This document shows positions 35,502 through 46,468 of a DNA stretch of 64,000 nucleotides, piece by piece (the first letter of the stretch is position 1; each line of letters begins with the position of its first letter). The translations under genes were made by a program, and so were the position numbers. This DNA is from Pseudovirgaria hyperparasitica. Taxonomy: Eukaryota > Ascomycota > Dothideomycetes > Acrospermales > Acrospermaceae. The stretch spans positions 1,067,117 to 1,131,116 of the forward strand of contig NW_022985559.1 of NCBI RefSeq assembly GCF_010093815.1, given 5' to 3'. The notes below the pieces were generated by a model. The model did not search any database and was not told the DNA's origin. It saw only the letters and a list, made by a program, of their open reading frames with translations.

Positions 35502-35803
35502 TTTTGAAGTTCTTTGTTTGAAACCAATACGCTCGCCGCTGTCACAGCTTCAATACCAGGCAGCTATCGCTATTTGGGGATAAGGAGCGGTCGCTTTATC
35601 GATAACGTCACGTGCTCACGCGTTAATGTGAAGTCTTGAAGTTGATCGTTTTATCTTCTTCGAAATTTCTATTCACAAATCGCTTACTACTATCAGCGCT
35701 TTCCGGACATACCAAAAAGCTGTTGACTTGCAGGAGCGTACCCCAGATCGCGTACCCAGATATTAGTATATGACATCGAGCTATTGATGGCGTTAAGGAC
35801 AAC
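35502..35803. promoter_or_regulatory. shared UBA3/TEL2 divergent promoter
   Basis: 302 bp between the two start codons. It contains one CACGTG palindrome near 35608 within a GC-rich stretch (aacgtcacgtgctcacgcg), a possible bHLH/bZIP site. Confidence 0.4.
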
Positions 35804-38800
35804 ATGGATGACTTCCTTACGCCTGTCACGGTGACTAAGAGAGATAATAGTAGGGCCTTGCATAATACTCCAGTCAAAGCCACTGTCAAGACCATCACCT
35901 CACCTCAGGATGCTCTGGCAATACTGCGCGCTCAACCTGATATTCATGCTTTGGAAACAGTGCTGGGATGGCTCAACAACGATCAGCCAGACTTCTCAAT
36001 GGCTGATCCGGCTCCATCTTCATCTCAGATCATATATACCCTTGTCAATTCCACTCTTCCAGACTACTGGCAGACTCTCGTGCAGTCCAGATCAAAGAAT
36101 GTCCCGATCTTAGTGGGAGTGCTCCGCACTGTGAGCGGCTTAGGGGCTTTGCTTGCTCGACTAAGAACACTTATTACTCAGAGAGGACAGAAAGACGAGC
36201 CCAGAAACGCGGAAATCACAAGGCAGCATCTCGAGGACGCGGTCTCAATTCTTGCCAGCGTACTCGATGGCAATCAAACTTCCAGAAAGATATATGACTC
36301 TCTACTATGTTCGGTCAAGAATGATATGAGACGTTCACTAGCGTGGAAGGAGTACATCGCACAGATCGCTGGTGGAAAGGTCTTGTCTGTCGTGGCCCAA
36401 GCGGAAGAAATACTAAAGAAGGGCTCAAAGCAGTATGACGGCTCTTGGCTCGCCGACGGCACTCGTTTTGCCGCATGGTTGGGGCATAACATTGCTGTAA
36501 TGGTCTGCGCGGTAGAAGGAGAAAACCGGGCAGATATACAGATGGCAGCTGCTCGGTTGACTGGCAAGGCATTAAGTCTTGGGCATCGAAGTGTGTTGCT
36601 CGATACATCAGTTATGTTACGAAGCTGACATCAGGATAGATAGACTGGTGAAGGAAATAATCTCCATGGCTCTTGAGAACGGAAACCACATCTCGTTATC
36701 AGGCTGGATTCCCAAACTGCAGAACAATGAACAGTGCCGTTTTCTTGATAGCTGCCTGTCGGACAGCATTCCACAGCTCATGGAAGCAAACGCACGTATA
36801 CCGCTCGATGCTAGACCTAGAATCGCTGGTGCCGCAGCTCTCATTCAGACTCTGATATCGGAGTCTCCTATACTCAAAGACGCCCTTTCTTCTTGGCTCG
36901 TCAAGTGTTCGACTACGGGCGTAGACCCCTCTGTCCTGGTAATACGCGCTGTTGTTGCTATTGTTGCTCTGGATGAAGGTAACCTCAATTTTCCATCTCC
37001 AGGCTCGGTTGGACATCGCTGAAAATGAGCCAACAGATCGTCTGCAGACCTTAACGGAGAAGCTAATGGCTGATTTTGGGGACAGTCTCTATATCAGACA
37101 TACCCCAATCCTTGTTCAAGAATGTAAGGCCTCTTTTGATCGCTATGTGGAGCCTCAACTTACAGACCTCACTCAGGTCTGACCAGAACGCTCCTACTTT
37201 GCTTCGGACACATCCATCGTAAGCAATCGATGGCACTGTTCATGCTCGCGAGGTCGAGTACTCACATGACGGCAATCTCAAACAGGCTTTCTGCCTCATC
37301 TCCGCGTGCCCGTTTCTTAGGCATGGCAGTTGGGCAAATCGTTTCGGGTCTTGTCGATAACTCTGAGACTGTCATGAAGTTTGACTTCGACGCTAGTGAG
37401 AAAGAAGATCTGGAAATGCTGCGTCAGTTAGTGAGCTTTGAAGATACCATTGGGAATGTGGAGGACTTGACTCAGGCTGGCTTGCCAAAGAAGGACAAAG
37501 GTATTGAAGCAAAGAAGCGCCCTGCAACGAAATCACAGACAGTTGCGAGAACCTCAACACAAACCCAGATATCGGGTCCGCGCATTGTCGAAGTACTTGA
37601 TGATTCAGACGAAGACGAAGATCTGGTACCGTATAGCAAACCCGATTCCGACCCTGAAGATGAGGACGATGACCCATCGATGGTCAAACGTGATAAACCG
37701 ACTGCACCTGTGTAAGTGATCGACACCACTTGGATGAAGGGTCGCTCATGATATCTGCAGATATATACGGGACCTCATGTCGAGTGTCCGCGATACAGAG
37801 AATTACGATCGACATATTCTGGCCTTCCGAGCAGCACCCGCACTGATACGCCGCAAGACAGGCTTCGGCAAGGAAGTCATAGATCACATAGGTGACCTTG
37901 CAGGGCTTTTTATTGGCTTGACCGATCATTTCGAACTCGATGAGGAGTTTGATGAGGTTCGTCAGCAGGCTTTGATCGCCATCTTGCTTGCTCAACCTGC
38001 ATCGATCGGCAAAGTATACGCAAGGGCTTACTTCGAAGGAGAATATTCTATTAGCCAACGTCTAGCAATTTTGAGTGCAATGGGACTAGGGGCAAGGGAA
38101 TTGGCTGGCTTCGAAGACTTTGAGCAAGACCAAAAGATCAAAGAGGCGTCGAAAGCCTTCCCTTCTAAAAAGTTGCCGCCTCATCTCCACCAAATCTACG
38201 CAGATGAAAGCCAGCCGGTGGCCGCTCTGTCCAGACGTCTTGAGCAGATGATGATCAAGCCGATGGCTCTGCAAGCTGCCGATAAGGCCTCGGGTCCCAA
38301 CATCCTCAAAGTACGAACGTTTTCATCTCGGATGGAAGTAGAGAAGAAGCGCAAGAAACCTATTGCAAACGAGCTAGCAAAGGTCGTCGCCCAGAGTTTC
38401 TTCTTCCCTTTGACTGGGCGGTGGTGGTCGCATGTTCAGGCATAGTATGTCACTTCCCCCAATATACTTCTTCCGTCAAGATATTAACCTGCAATTTCTA
38501 GCGGCCCTTCAACTATTCAATCGACACCTCACTTACTGCCCACCTACCTCCGAACGCTCTCACTCCTACTGCACTCGTCAGGCCCGTCTACCCTCTCGCT
38601 GCCATCGATGACGTCCGAATTCTGGGATCTTCTTCTGTCGCTTCGGACCGTTGCAACGGGCGACATAACTATCATGGAGGCTATGCTATTCTCCATTCTG
38701 ACTCTACTAGATGTGAACGAAGACCATAGGCGGATCGCACAGGAGCATCCGAAAGAGCTGCTAGAGACGCAAGTCTGGGTGAAGGGTGTATGGGAAGCGA

Positions 38801-38934
38801 TGGGCAAGGGGTCAGAGGGGAGCCAAGATGAACGTGTCAGAATGCTTGCTGCCAGCATATTGGTCAGAAGTCAGGAGGTCGTTGAAAAGTACCAGAGGAT
38901 GCTTATGGGAGATATGATGGTACTGGACAAGTGA
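35804..38934 (+). CDS. TEL2: Telomere length regulation protein Tel2
   Basis: HEAT-repeat scaffold of the TTT (Tel2-Tti1-Tti2) complex that matures PIKK kinases (ATM, ATR, TOR). Six exons: 35804-36590, 36640-36978, 37037-37123, 37177-37711, 37761-38444 and 38502-38934; 954 aa. N-terminal helical repeats include ILVGVLRTVSGLGALLARLR. The central block reads RAVVAIVALDEDRLQTLTEK across junction 2-3, then DFGDSLYIRHTPILVQE, as in fungal Tel2. An acidic linker (DDSDEDEDL, PEDEDDDP) carries the expected CK2-type sites that recruit R2TP. The C-terminal Tel2 domain has YIRDLMSSVRDTENYDRHIL, then AFRAAPALIRRKTGFGKEV. The second intron (36979-37036) was set by matching the conserved core; alternatives shift the frame. 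Well supported overall; exon 1-2 junction is the least certain. Confidence 0.94.
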
Positions 38935-39268
38935 CGAACCCCATTCGATGGGTTAACTGCAGATTATTGTGCGACGTCCAGATAGTGGACCGTCAGGCTA
39001 ATCCAGTACATATTCAAGTTTCTCACTGCATAATCTTGCAATAACCGTCTGCATATCTGGATCGTAACGCGACCTGCCCATATGAAAGTAAAAGGTCATT
39101 CATGATCATTTCGACGCCTTTCCAACGCGTTGACTCTAGGGTATCTACACGATCTCGTCAACTTCGCCTACCACTAAGCCATGGACCATACAACTCACCA
39201 TAATCCAAAAAGAAAAACAAATGCCGCCACACCTCCGAGCCACATATATATGTCCTTTATTGTGGGCC
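38935..39268. other. convergent intergenic, TEL2/CDC26 3' ends
   Basis: 330 bp; no feature seen beyond the two 3' ends. Confidence 0.45.
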
Positions 39269-39496
39269 TCAGTTTCTGCCCATGATTCTATCGTCCCTGG
39301 ACCGGACAACTCTAGCCTTGTCTTGTGGCAGCGGACGGAGTTCGTCGTTTGGATCCTTCCCTTTGCTCTTCCCATGATCTTCCGGTGGCATACTTGATAG
39401 GTGAGACATTTCCCATTGCTTGCGCTGGCGCGACTGCTCGAATGCAGCTATGTCGTCTTGGGTGAGCGTTATGAGCGTTGCAGGCCGGCGGAGCAT
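39269..39496 (-). CDS. CDC26: APC/C subunit Cdc26
   Basis: Small subunit of the anaphase-promoting complex whose N-terminus stabilises the Cdc16/Apc6 TPR protein. Single exon, 75 aa. The N-terminus MLRRPATLITLTQDDIAAFE matches the Cdc26 signature (human [20 protein letters not shown]). The remainder is a charged helix (QSRQRKQWEMSHL) and a hydrophilic disordered tail ending DDRIMGRN. The length is typical. Small enough to be missed by automatic annotation. Divergent from the RGG-rich gene, 279 bp between starts. Confidence 0.88.
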   Translation of the reverse strand: MLRRPATLITLTQDDIAAFEQSRQRKQWEMSHLSSMPPEDHGKSKGKDPNDELRPLPQDKARVVRSRDDRIMGRN

Positions 39497-39775
39497 TGTG
39501 GTTTTGTGTTGAGATGTGGTGGCGCGTGGTGGACTGCAGATATGATGCAGAGGCGTTGGCGAAAAGTAAGGATATCGGCCAAGAGTATGAATAGGATAGA
39601 GCGTGTAGTGGTGTAGTTATTGTTGTTCAAATGCTGTGAGTTTGCGCGCGGCGATCTCATCTCCGCCCGGTACGAGAGAACGAAGCCACTAGCGTACTTC
39701 GTGCCGGGACGTTGTCCCCAGTCAAAAATGAGCTGCCCTTTGTAACATTGCGCATCAACAGCCTCGACAGCGGCC

Positions 39776-41149
39776 ATGTCACAACTACCCTTTCAATGGC
39801 CTACGAATCTTTTTCGGGCGCCATTGACAAAGGATGTGTCGAAAAATGTGATTGGGGTGTGCCGGAGCTTCCACGCCTCGCAGTTCCAGCGTGACGAGGC
39901 CAACGATTCTCGAGGTTCGTCACTAGCTATGCCACTGCACTACAGTGTCATTCCTGTCATTGAATCGGATTGACATGTTATAGGGCCTTCCTCATCTACG
40001 CCAGATCGAATTGCGAGATCTCAACTCGCCGCGAGACAAATCAGCAATCTGCAGGCAGCGCGAGGATTCCAGCGGAAAGGATTGCGCGGCGGCGTTTTCA
40101 AGAGCGGTGCTGTACAGAGCCCACCTCTTCATATGCGGAATGCGGGCCCTGTGGTTCGGCCTGTAACAGATCCGAGTCAAAAGACGCCGAATGTGGGCTT
40201 CGTCATACGGCGTACAACAGAACCGGCCCAAAGGATGAACCGATCTCCTGGCAGACTCCTTAGTCGACCGACCTCTAGTCCACAGATGCGAGCACCACAA
40301 GGCGGAGGAGGTAGGGGAAGGGGAGCTACGCGAGGCGGCAGAGGACGCAGAGGAAACCGAGGAAACCGAGGTCGGGGGCGAGAACTCCAGAGAGAAGGAT
40401 ACACAGAGCCAGCTGATGAGGGAATCCATCCCGACGAGATCGAGGACGGCGACGAGCTCAGCAACACGATGGTGCGATTCTTGCGCGAAGAGCACGAAAG
40501 GGTGAAGGGCGAGAAACCATACCAGCTCGAAAAGCCGGATGCAGGCGCGCTGCTCGACGAGACCAGGACATCGCTCCCGCCTATGCCCTGGAGCTTGCAG
40601 AAGATTCCTGCCCGTAAGCTGTTGACGCAATATCTCGAGGGCACGACGCCCATGGCTTGGAGCCCATTCGCTATGCCGCTTGGTAAATCCGAGCATCTCG
40701 ACGCGAAGCGCATGATTTCAGGACTTCTAGTGCACTTTGAGCCCAAAGCTGGCGGTCCCCCAGACCGCACGATGAACAAGCAGATGGGACTCATTAACCA
40801 GCGGGCCATGTCGAAAGCCATGACCAAGCTTCGCGAGTACGAGGCAACGAGGATGAAGGCTGAGGGCATAAAGGTGGACGAGACCGTCCGGTTCAAGAGC
40901 ATACCGAAGCACCTGCGCGAGGAGACGACTATGCGCGTCCTCGCTGGCCAATATGAGTTGTCGAGCAGCAAGGACGAAGAGTCTGGTGAGAACGCATCGA
41001 AGGATCCGCTGGTAAAGAACGTTGTCACACGTGCGCTTCAGGTCAATCCCTCGTATGACATGACAAAGATGGACGCATTCATGAACGTCGTCGATGGCCT
41101 GATAGCAGGCAAGCCTCGGGGTAAGGCGCCGAAGATGGGAATCACTTGA
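39776..41149 (+). CDS. Mitochondrially targeted RGG-rich protein
   Basis: Not matched to a named family. Exon 1 39776-39914, intron 69 bp, exon 2 39984-41149; 434 aa. The N-terminus is Ser/Arg/Lys-rich and nearly free of acid, with FRAPLTKDVSKNVIGVCRSF followed by HASQFQRDE; RSFHAS is the usual cleavage context of a fungal mitochondrial presequence. A Gly/Arg tract (about residues 150-180: GGGGRGRGATRGGRGRRGNR) follows. The C-terminal 250 residues look folded: DEIEDGDELSNTMVRFLREE, PWSLQKIPARKLLTQYLEG, SKAMTKLREYEATRMKAEGI, VVTRALQVNPSYDMTKMDAF. A mitochondrial ribosome- or RNA-associated role is likely by composition; the exact identity is open. Confidence 0.85.
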
Positions 41150-41314
41150 GTGAATGAGAGAGTTGAACATGCAATTTTGTAAACATAGCGTCTCATTACT
41201 CGCTGTAAATATAGAATGGAGCGGGATATATCGTACTACATCCAATCTTGACCATACCATCATCCACGTTCCGTTATCATGTATATACACCCCGATTCTA
41301 AACCAACCAACCAA

Positions 41315-41957
41315 TCACCCAGCAAACTGCACCCAATACTCCTCCTCAAACCCCTTCATCCACGCCCTGTACTCACCCCCTCGCCTCACCCACCCCTTAA
41401 TCCCCCCCTCCAGCACCAAACTGCGCACCTGCCCCCCATCTCCCACCTCAACCAGATAATCCGCAAACCACCCCGCACATCGCGGTCCCCTCCCGCTCGA
41501 CGAGCCTGTCATACACACACACTTTGTCAGCCTGACCATAAATAAACCCAATAAACAATCCTATCTAACACACCCCGTAAGAGAGCATGTAAACAGCACA
41601 CCAAGCAAGGACACGACTTGACAGGACAGGACAGGCCACAACACACATACCACAATAAAACACCACCTCAGCCACGCCGGCGCGTCTGCACAGCTCGTAT
41701 AGTTCTGCGCGGTTGGCGTGGAAGGTTTCGGCGGGGAGGTTGAGGCTGCCTTTTATGGCGCCGCCGAGGTAGTCGTTACGGCGTACGTCGATGAGGAGGA
41801 GAGGGAGGGGAGGGGAGGGTGTTGTGTTGGTGGACGAGGTGGAGGAAGATTGGAGGGTGGTGAGGGTTTGCTCGGCGGTTATGAAAGGTGCTGGGTGTTG
41901 GACTGTGGGGAATTGGGACCATGGGGATGGGGAGGTGGTTGTGGTTGTGGTGGGCAT
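41315..41957 (-). CDS. Rhodanese-type Cdc25/Acr2-like phosphatase
   Basis: Single rhodanese domain with a CX5R active-site loop, like yeast Ych1/Arr2: phosphatase or arsenate reductase. Exon 1 41957-41651, intron 145 bp, exon 2 41505-41315; 165 aa. Exon 1 carries an unusual Thr/Ser/Pro-rich start, then LLLIDVRRNDYLGGAIKGS and LNLPAETF. The active-site loop is assembled by splicing: FYC ends exon 1 and GSSSGRGPRCAGWF follows, giving Cys102-x5-Arg108. The rest has VLEGGIKGWVRRGGEY (the rhodanese LxGGxxxW motif). Loss of the intron would destroy the active site. Arsenate reductase versus protein phosphatase cannot be decided from sequence; no arsenite exporter is nearby. Confidence 0.9.
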
Positions 41958-42265
41958 AGTGAGCGTTGGATAGAGGGGAGGAGGAGGAGGAGTAAGTATT
42001 TTGTGGGTGGATAGATGGTGTTTTGAACTGGCAAGGACGTTGAGACGGTATATAACAAAGTAATCGGTAGCTTACAGAGGCGCACCTATAATAACACAAG
42101 AGGAGATAATAAACCCAGAAGCAGGAACGGAGTAGCTGTAGCAATACCTAATTAGCTAGGTAAGTAAGAAACAAAATGCGTAGTCGCACAAACCAAACAA
42201 CTCCATCGACTAATTTTGAACCGTTTATAAATTTGCTCAACGGCATTTCTTCCATCAAGCAACAA

Positions 42266-42337
42266 GCCCGGTTAGCTCAATCGGTAGAGCGTGAGACTCT
42301 TAATCTCAAGGTCGGGGGTTCGAGCCCCCCATTGGGC
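42266..42337 (+). tRNA. tRNA-Lys (anticodon CTT)
   Basis: 72 nt, intronless. Acceptor arms gcccggt and attgggc pair (with G-T wobble). The D arm is gctcaatcggtagagc. The anticodon arm is tgaga-ctcttaa-tctca, giving anticodon CTT. The T arm is gggggttcgagcccccc with the TTCGA box. A- and B-box promoters are intact. CCA is not encoded. Confidence 0.97.
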
Positions 42338-42928
42338 TTCTTCTTTTGCTCTTCTTTTTCATTTTCCCCCTCCGCTGCCCTCTCCATCGCTTCGAAGGCG
42401 CGCTAGTACGTTAGTAGCCTGGCGCTAGTTTGGGATATTGTTTTACCATGGATGGCATGCAGTCAGTCGGTCTAATTCAACAGGACATAGGGCCGAGATT
42501 TATTATTAATGTTATTACATGGTGTCATTCCCGTTCGCTTGGTCGTCGTTATTACTCTTATCATTGTTTATATATTAGTCACATCATGTCAATATATGCG
42601 TGTATTGTGTGTGTGTTGCACGGGTTAGGTTTGATGCATTATTTGTGCTTGCATTGCATTGTTACCGTGCACAACTTTGCACTGAAGTTTGTCTGCTGGC
42701 AGGATGTGAGGATCCTGCAGGAATGAGACCAGCACAGAAGACTACATGTCACTTTGAGTCTTCAAGAACAGGAGTAAAACGATGGTGTCAATTATGTATA
42801 TATATAAATCAATTTTTCACATCAGATCTTGTCAACGCCTCAGTCTATATAGCGATTATAGCGCGCTCACAATGTTGGGGAATCATTTAAGCGCGATGCA
42901 AAGTATAAGGAAATTCAGGACAAGACGT
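42338..42928. other. intergenic between tRNA-Lys and PHO89 3' end
   Basis: 590 bp, T-rich just after the tRNA (Pol III terminator-like run ttcttcttttgctcttctttttc at its 3' flank). Includes the PHO89 3' untranslated region. No other feature seen. Confidence 0.5.
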
Positions 42929-44785
42929 CTAGGTAAAGTGAGGAGCGTTGAGGACTATGCCCATGAGCACACCGGCAATGGTACCGGCAACGGGGATGGT
43001 CATGATCCAGGAAAAGACCAAGAGACCGACTCGCTGCCAGTTGACGGCCTTGTAGGTGCCGTTGCAGAGACCGACACCGACGGTGGCGCCAGTGATGCAC
43101 ATCGAGGTGGAGACGGGGAGCTTGAATTGCGAGAAGACGAGGACGGTGATGGCAGCGCCCATTTCCATAGAGCAGCCACGGCTGGGAGAGTGGTAGGTGA
43201 TCTTGTTGCCCATGACCTTCATGATGTTGTAGCCGTAGGTGATGAGACCGAGGGAGATGGTGGCGGAGAGGACAGCGAGTTGCCAGACGTCGACTTCGGC
43301 GTTCTTCTTGACAGCAGCACCAGACTTCCAGGCACCGTAGATGACAGCCCAAGGACCGACGGAGTTACCGATATCGTTGGCACCGTGGGCGAAAGAGGCG
43401 GTACAGGCAGTGAGGATCTGGACAAAGGAGTAGGTGTGCTCGACCTCGTTGGGGTACTTCTTGGCGTGGGAGTAGACGCGCTCCATGCGGGCACCTTCAG
43501 GTGTTCCGGCGATACCAGTCTGGGCGGCGTGGATGTCGTAGTGCAGACCGTAGAGAGCGCCGCAGACGATGTAAGCAGGGAGACGCTTGGCCATGATCTT
43601 CATGTTCTTGAACTCGTAGATTTCACCAGCGCCCATGGGGTTGTCGCGGAGAGTGCGCATAGCCCAGCCCATGGGACCACGCTTCTTGAGCAGACGGGCA
43701 TTGAGCTTGGCCTGACCGGCGGCAACTTGTTCCTTGTAGGTGAGTTGCTGGCCTTCTGCAACAGCAAGCGACTTCTCGTGCACGGTGGCTTGTTTGACCT
43801 CGTTGTCGTCGATTGACTTGGCAGACTCGCCAGAGTGGTACTTGTTCTCCTCGTCAAGGTTCTCCTCTTGAACAACAGCGTAGTTGGGGACGGAAGCGAC
43901 CTCGCCCTCTTGGAACTGGCGGAAGAAGAGCATTGGGCCCTTGAAGACGTGGAACCAGCGGACAGACTGGTCGCGCTTGATGACCTTGGCGTAGACGTAC
44001 GGGACGAAGAAGAGGCAGGCGAGAGCGCAGACACCGGCACCAGTTCCCATGGTGACACCAGCGACGTAACCTGGGGGCTTCTTGTTAAGACCAAGCTTTG
44101 GCGAACCCTTGTAAACAACCGAGAGTGTGCAGACGGTACCGGCGATGAGGAAGAAGAATGGAGAGGTGAAGACGGCCCACGGGACGGGATTCTTGCGCAG
44201 GTGGACAACGAGCTTAATGAGCATAAAGATGGTAGCACCGAAACCAGCAGCAATAGCAGGAGCCATTCCAAGGCCGGCGAAGATGGCGCCAAGCCCCTTT
44301 CCGTCGTTCCAACCCCACTGAACGTTGCGCGCACCAGCAGTTGCAACACCGACACCAGCAACGGCAGAGATGAGGGAGTAGGTCGAGGAGACGTGAGCAG
44401 AGTGGCGCGTACACCACATAACCCATGTAGAAGCACCAGCGAGAGCACATGTGAAAGCCAGCATCTGCACACCAGCGTTGCCCTTGAATGCATCGAGAGG
44501 AATGATACCGTTCTTGATGGTCTCGGCGGTACGAGCACCGACAGTGATGGCACCAACCATCTCGAAGATGGTACCGAGAATCATGGCCTGTCTATAGGAG
44601 ATGGACCTCGACGAGACACTGGTAGCCCAGGCGTTGGCAACATCGTCTGTGGTAGTGGATTAGCTGACTGGAGTGGTGATGGAGCAAGATGGGGCAGTGT
44701 GCTACTTACTGGCACCATTGTTGAAGGCATCCAACAGGGCGAAGAAGGTGCCAATGGCAAATATGTAGGTGTACTGATCGAGCAT
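42929..44785 (-). CDS. PHO89: Na+/phosphate symporter (PiT family)
   Basis: High-affinity plasma-membrane phosphate transporter of the PHO regulon. Exon 1 44785-44710, intron 63 bp, exon 2 44646-42929; 597 aa. Both PiT signature motifs are present: FNNGANDVANAWATSVSSRS (residues 21-40, made by the splice) and FAHGANDIGNSVGPWAVIYG (about 440-460). Transmembrane helices are plain, for example TFFALLDAFNNGA, VMWCTRHSAHVSSTYSLISA, VFSQFKLPVSTSMCITGATV and AGTIAGVLMGIVLNA. A long hydrophilic cytoplasmic loop (about 230-340, Glu/Lys/Ser-rich, ESAKSIDDNEVKQATVHEKS) separates the halves. The start MLDQYTYIFAIGTFF matches Pho89 orthologues. It is preceded by a gene-poor region with CACGTG sites. Confidence 0.97.
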
Positions 44786-45386
44786 CTTGGCCAAGAGGTG
44801 ATGAAGAGTGCGATATCAGCCTTGTGGGTGGATTGGCAAACGAGTGCAGGATGCAGAGACAAGAAATAAGAGCAAGGGGAGGCGGCCCAGGGCTCTTTAT
44901 GTGTCTCAACTCAAGAGGCCATAATTCTGGAGCCGGGCGTCTGCTCTGATCCGGATGTTGTCAGGTATCGGTATCAGGCGAAGACGGAAGGGCATAAGGT
45001 GACGGTGGGATGGAGCTGTTGGAGTCTGGAGTCGAGCAACGAGCACCTGCAGCAGGGATAGCCGTGATTCGTCAGAAGGGGGGGTAGGGATCTGGGGGGG
45101 CACAGATGTTCATGTGTGGCGTGTATATTGAGTGAGTAGAAGAGTGTGATGAGGTTGAAGTGGTGGTAGTAATTAGAGCCAATAGAGGTGGTGGTAGGTG
45201 GTGAGACGTGGACGGATGGGTGGGCCGATGCTTGGCAGTCAAAGCCCCCCCCGAAGTCCCCCAAGTCGGCGCAAGTCAAGGCGCGACTTGGCAGCTTGTC
45301 CGGGGTCCTTGTCCTGGTTCGGGCGGGATCCTTTGGGGGACAAGCCGGGGGTCAAGCAACCGGGGGTTCGCTGCCTATAAAGACAG

Positions 45387-46468
45387 CACGTGGGTCTCGT
45401 TCTCGCTCCTAACACGTCCATCAGGTCGTCTGCAACCTCCAAGCATCCTCTACATCCTCTGCACTCTCTGCATCCTCCACCTGCTCGTTACTCTTCTAGA
45501 AGCCGTGAAGTCGGCACCAACATCTTCTAATGCACCAAACAGCAAGTCAACTGTCAACCTTGGCTCGCTTCAACACCACTTGAGTCGCTTCTGGCCCTGT
45601 GTCCCGCTGCTTTTCCACGTGTGGGGGTGCCAATCGCCATACTGCAGCTCCTGTGCATTTGGCATCGCTATTTGTAACTCGAATCAGCCTGCGCCTGTTC
45701 TCCGTCTCGCACTGCTTCACTCACGACAGATCTGACACGAAGCAGCAGCAGGACCAGCAACAATGACAGATACAAGCCATCGCGGCGAAGAAGACGGTTG
45801 ACTGCTTGCCCAATATCTACCTCTCCGCTTAGCCAGCAGCAGCAGCAGAAGAGCATCGGCATCAGCTTCAACTTCAGCTTCAGCTGCAGCTGCAGCATCC
45901 CCGTCTGCCCCCGGATCCTGGCCTCTGTGGCAAAGAGATCTGTTAAGCCACACTGCTCAACAGGGAAGGCGAAACAGTCCGCCTGAGATCCTTTGTCGCC
46001 AAGCCTCTGCGAAAATTCTACTGCCGAACCGCTATCATATAATGAAAATAATCATCCAATGATTCGTGGGGTGTATGGATTCATGGAGCGGTTGAGCAGT
46101 GAAGAGCGAGGACACGCCCACGTGTGGTGCATCCCTCCGTTTCCGCTAATACAAGTCTGCGCTAAGTTTGCGCTCTTGGCACTCGCGTGCTTCGGATGTC
46201 GCGTCTCTCTGGCGTTTCAATAGCCTCCACCAGGCCATCACCAAACCCACTGTTTTCACCTCAGACTCTCCTCCAAGACATTCCAGACAATCCAGACTCG
46301 CTACTATTCGCACTCTTTGTCGCGCCGGCCTTTGTGACGAATCTCGACGACGTGGGTGTCGGCCGACGCGGAAACACCCGTTTGCTGCAAGGGGAAGCGA
46401 TTCACCTGTCACTCGACCCTACACTATTAATCGCCTATATGACCGGCCATCCATACTCGACACACGTG
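45387..46468. promoter_or_regulatory. four CACGTG E-boxes upstream of PHO89
   Basis: CACGTG occurs at 45387-45392 (as CACGTGGG, the high-affinity Pho4/NUC-1 form), 45616-45621, 46119-46124 and 46463-46468. The nearest is about 600 bp before the PHO89 start. A TATA-like tataaa (ctataaagacagcacgtggg) is next to the first. One such site is expected about every 4 kb by chance. Pho4-type regulators bind CACGTG(G/T) in phosphate-starvation genes; a role here is inference. Confidence 0.5.
45832..45900. repeat. CAG and CAGCTT microsatellites
   Basis: A CAG run (cagcagcagcagcag, from 45834) is followed by a CAGCTT/CAGCTG hexamer run (cagcttcaacttcagcttc) to about 45896. Imperfect, intergenic. Confidence 0.75.

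Noticed and set aside
36979-37036. earlier acceptor for TEL2 intron 2 (about 37005)
   Set aside because: It makes a 30-bp intron and a frame that stops; the 37036 acceptor gives the conserved core.
42782-43816. 344-codon open frame on the + strand opposite PHO89
   Set aside because: It is the antisense shadow of the biased PHO89 codons; low complexity, no domain, and the sense gene is certain.
43835-44869. second 344-codon + strand open frame opposite PHO89
   Set aside because: Same antisense effect as above; no ATG context or family match.
45208-45735. 175-codon open frame upstream of PHO89
   Set aside because: Composition is that of G/C and CTC repeats; no domain and no likely start.
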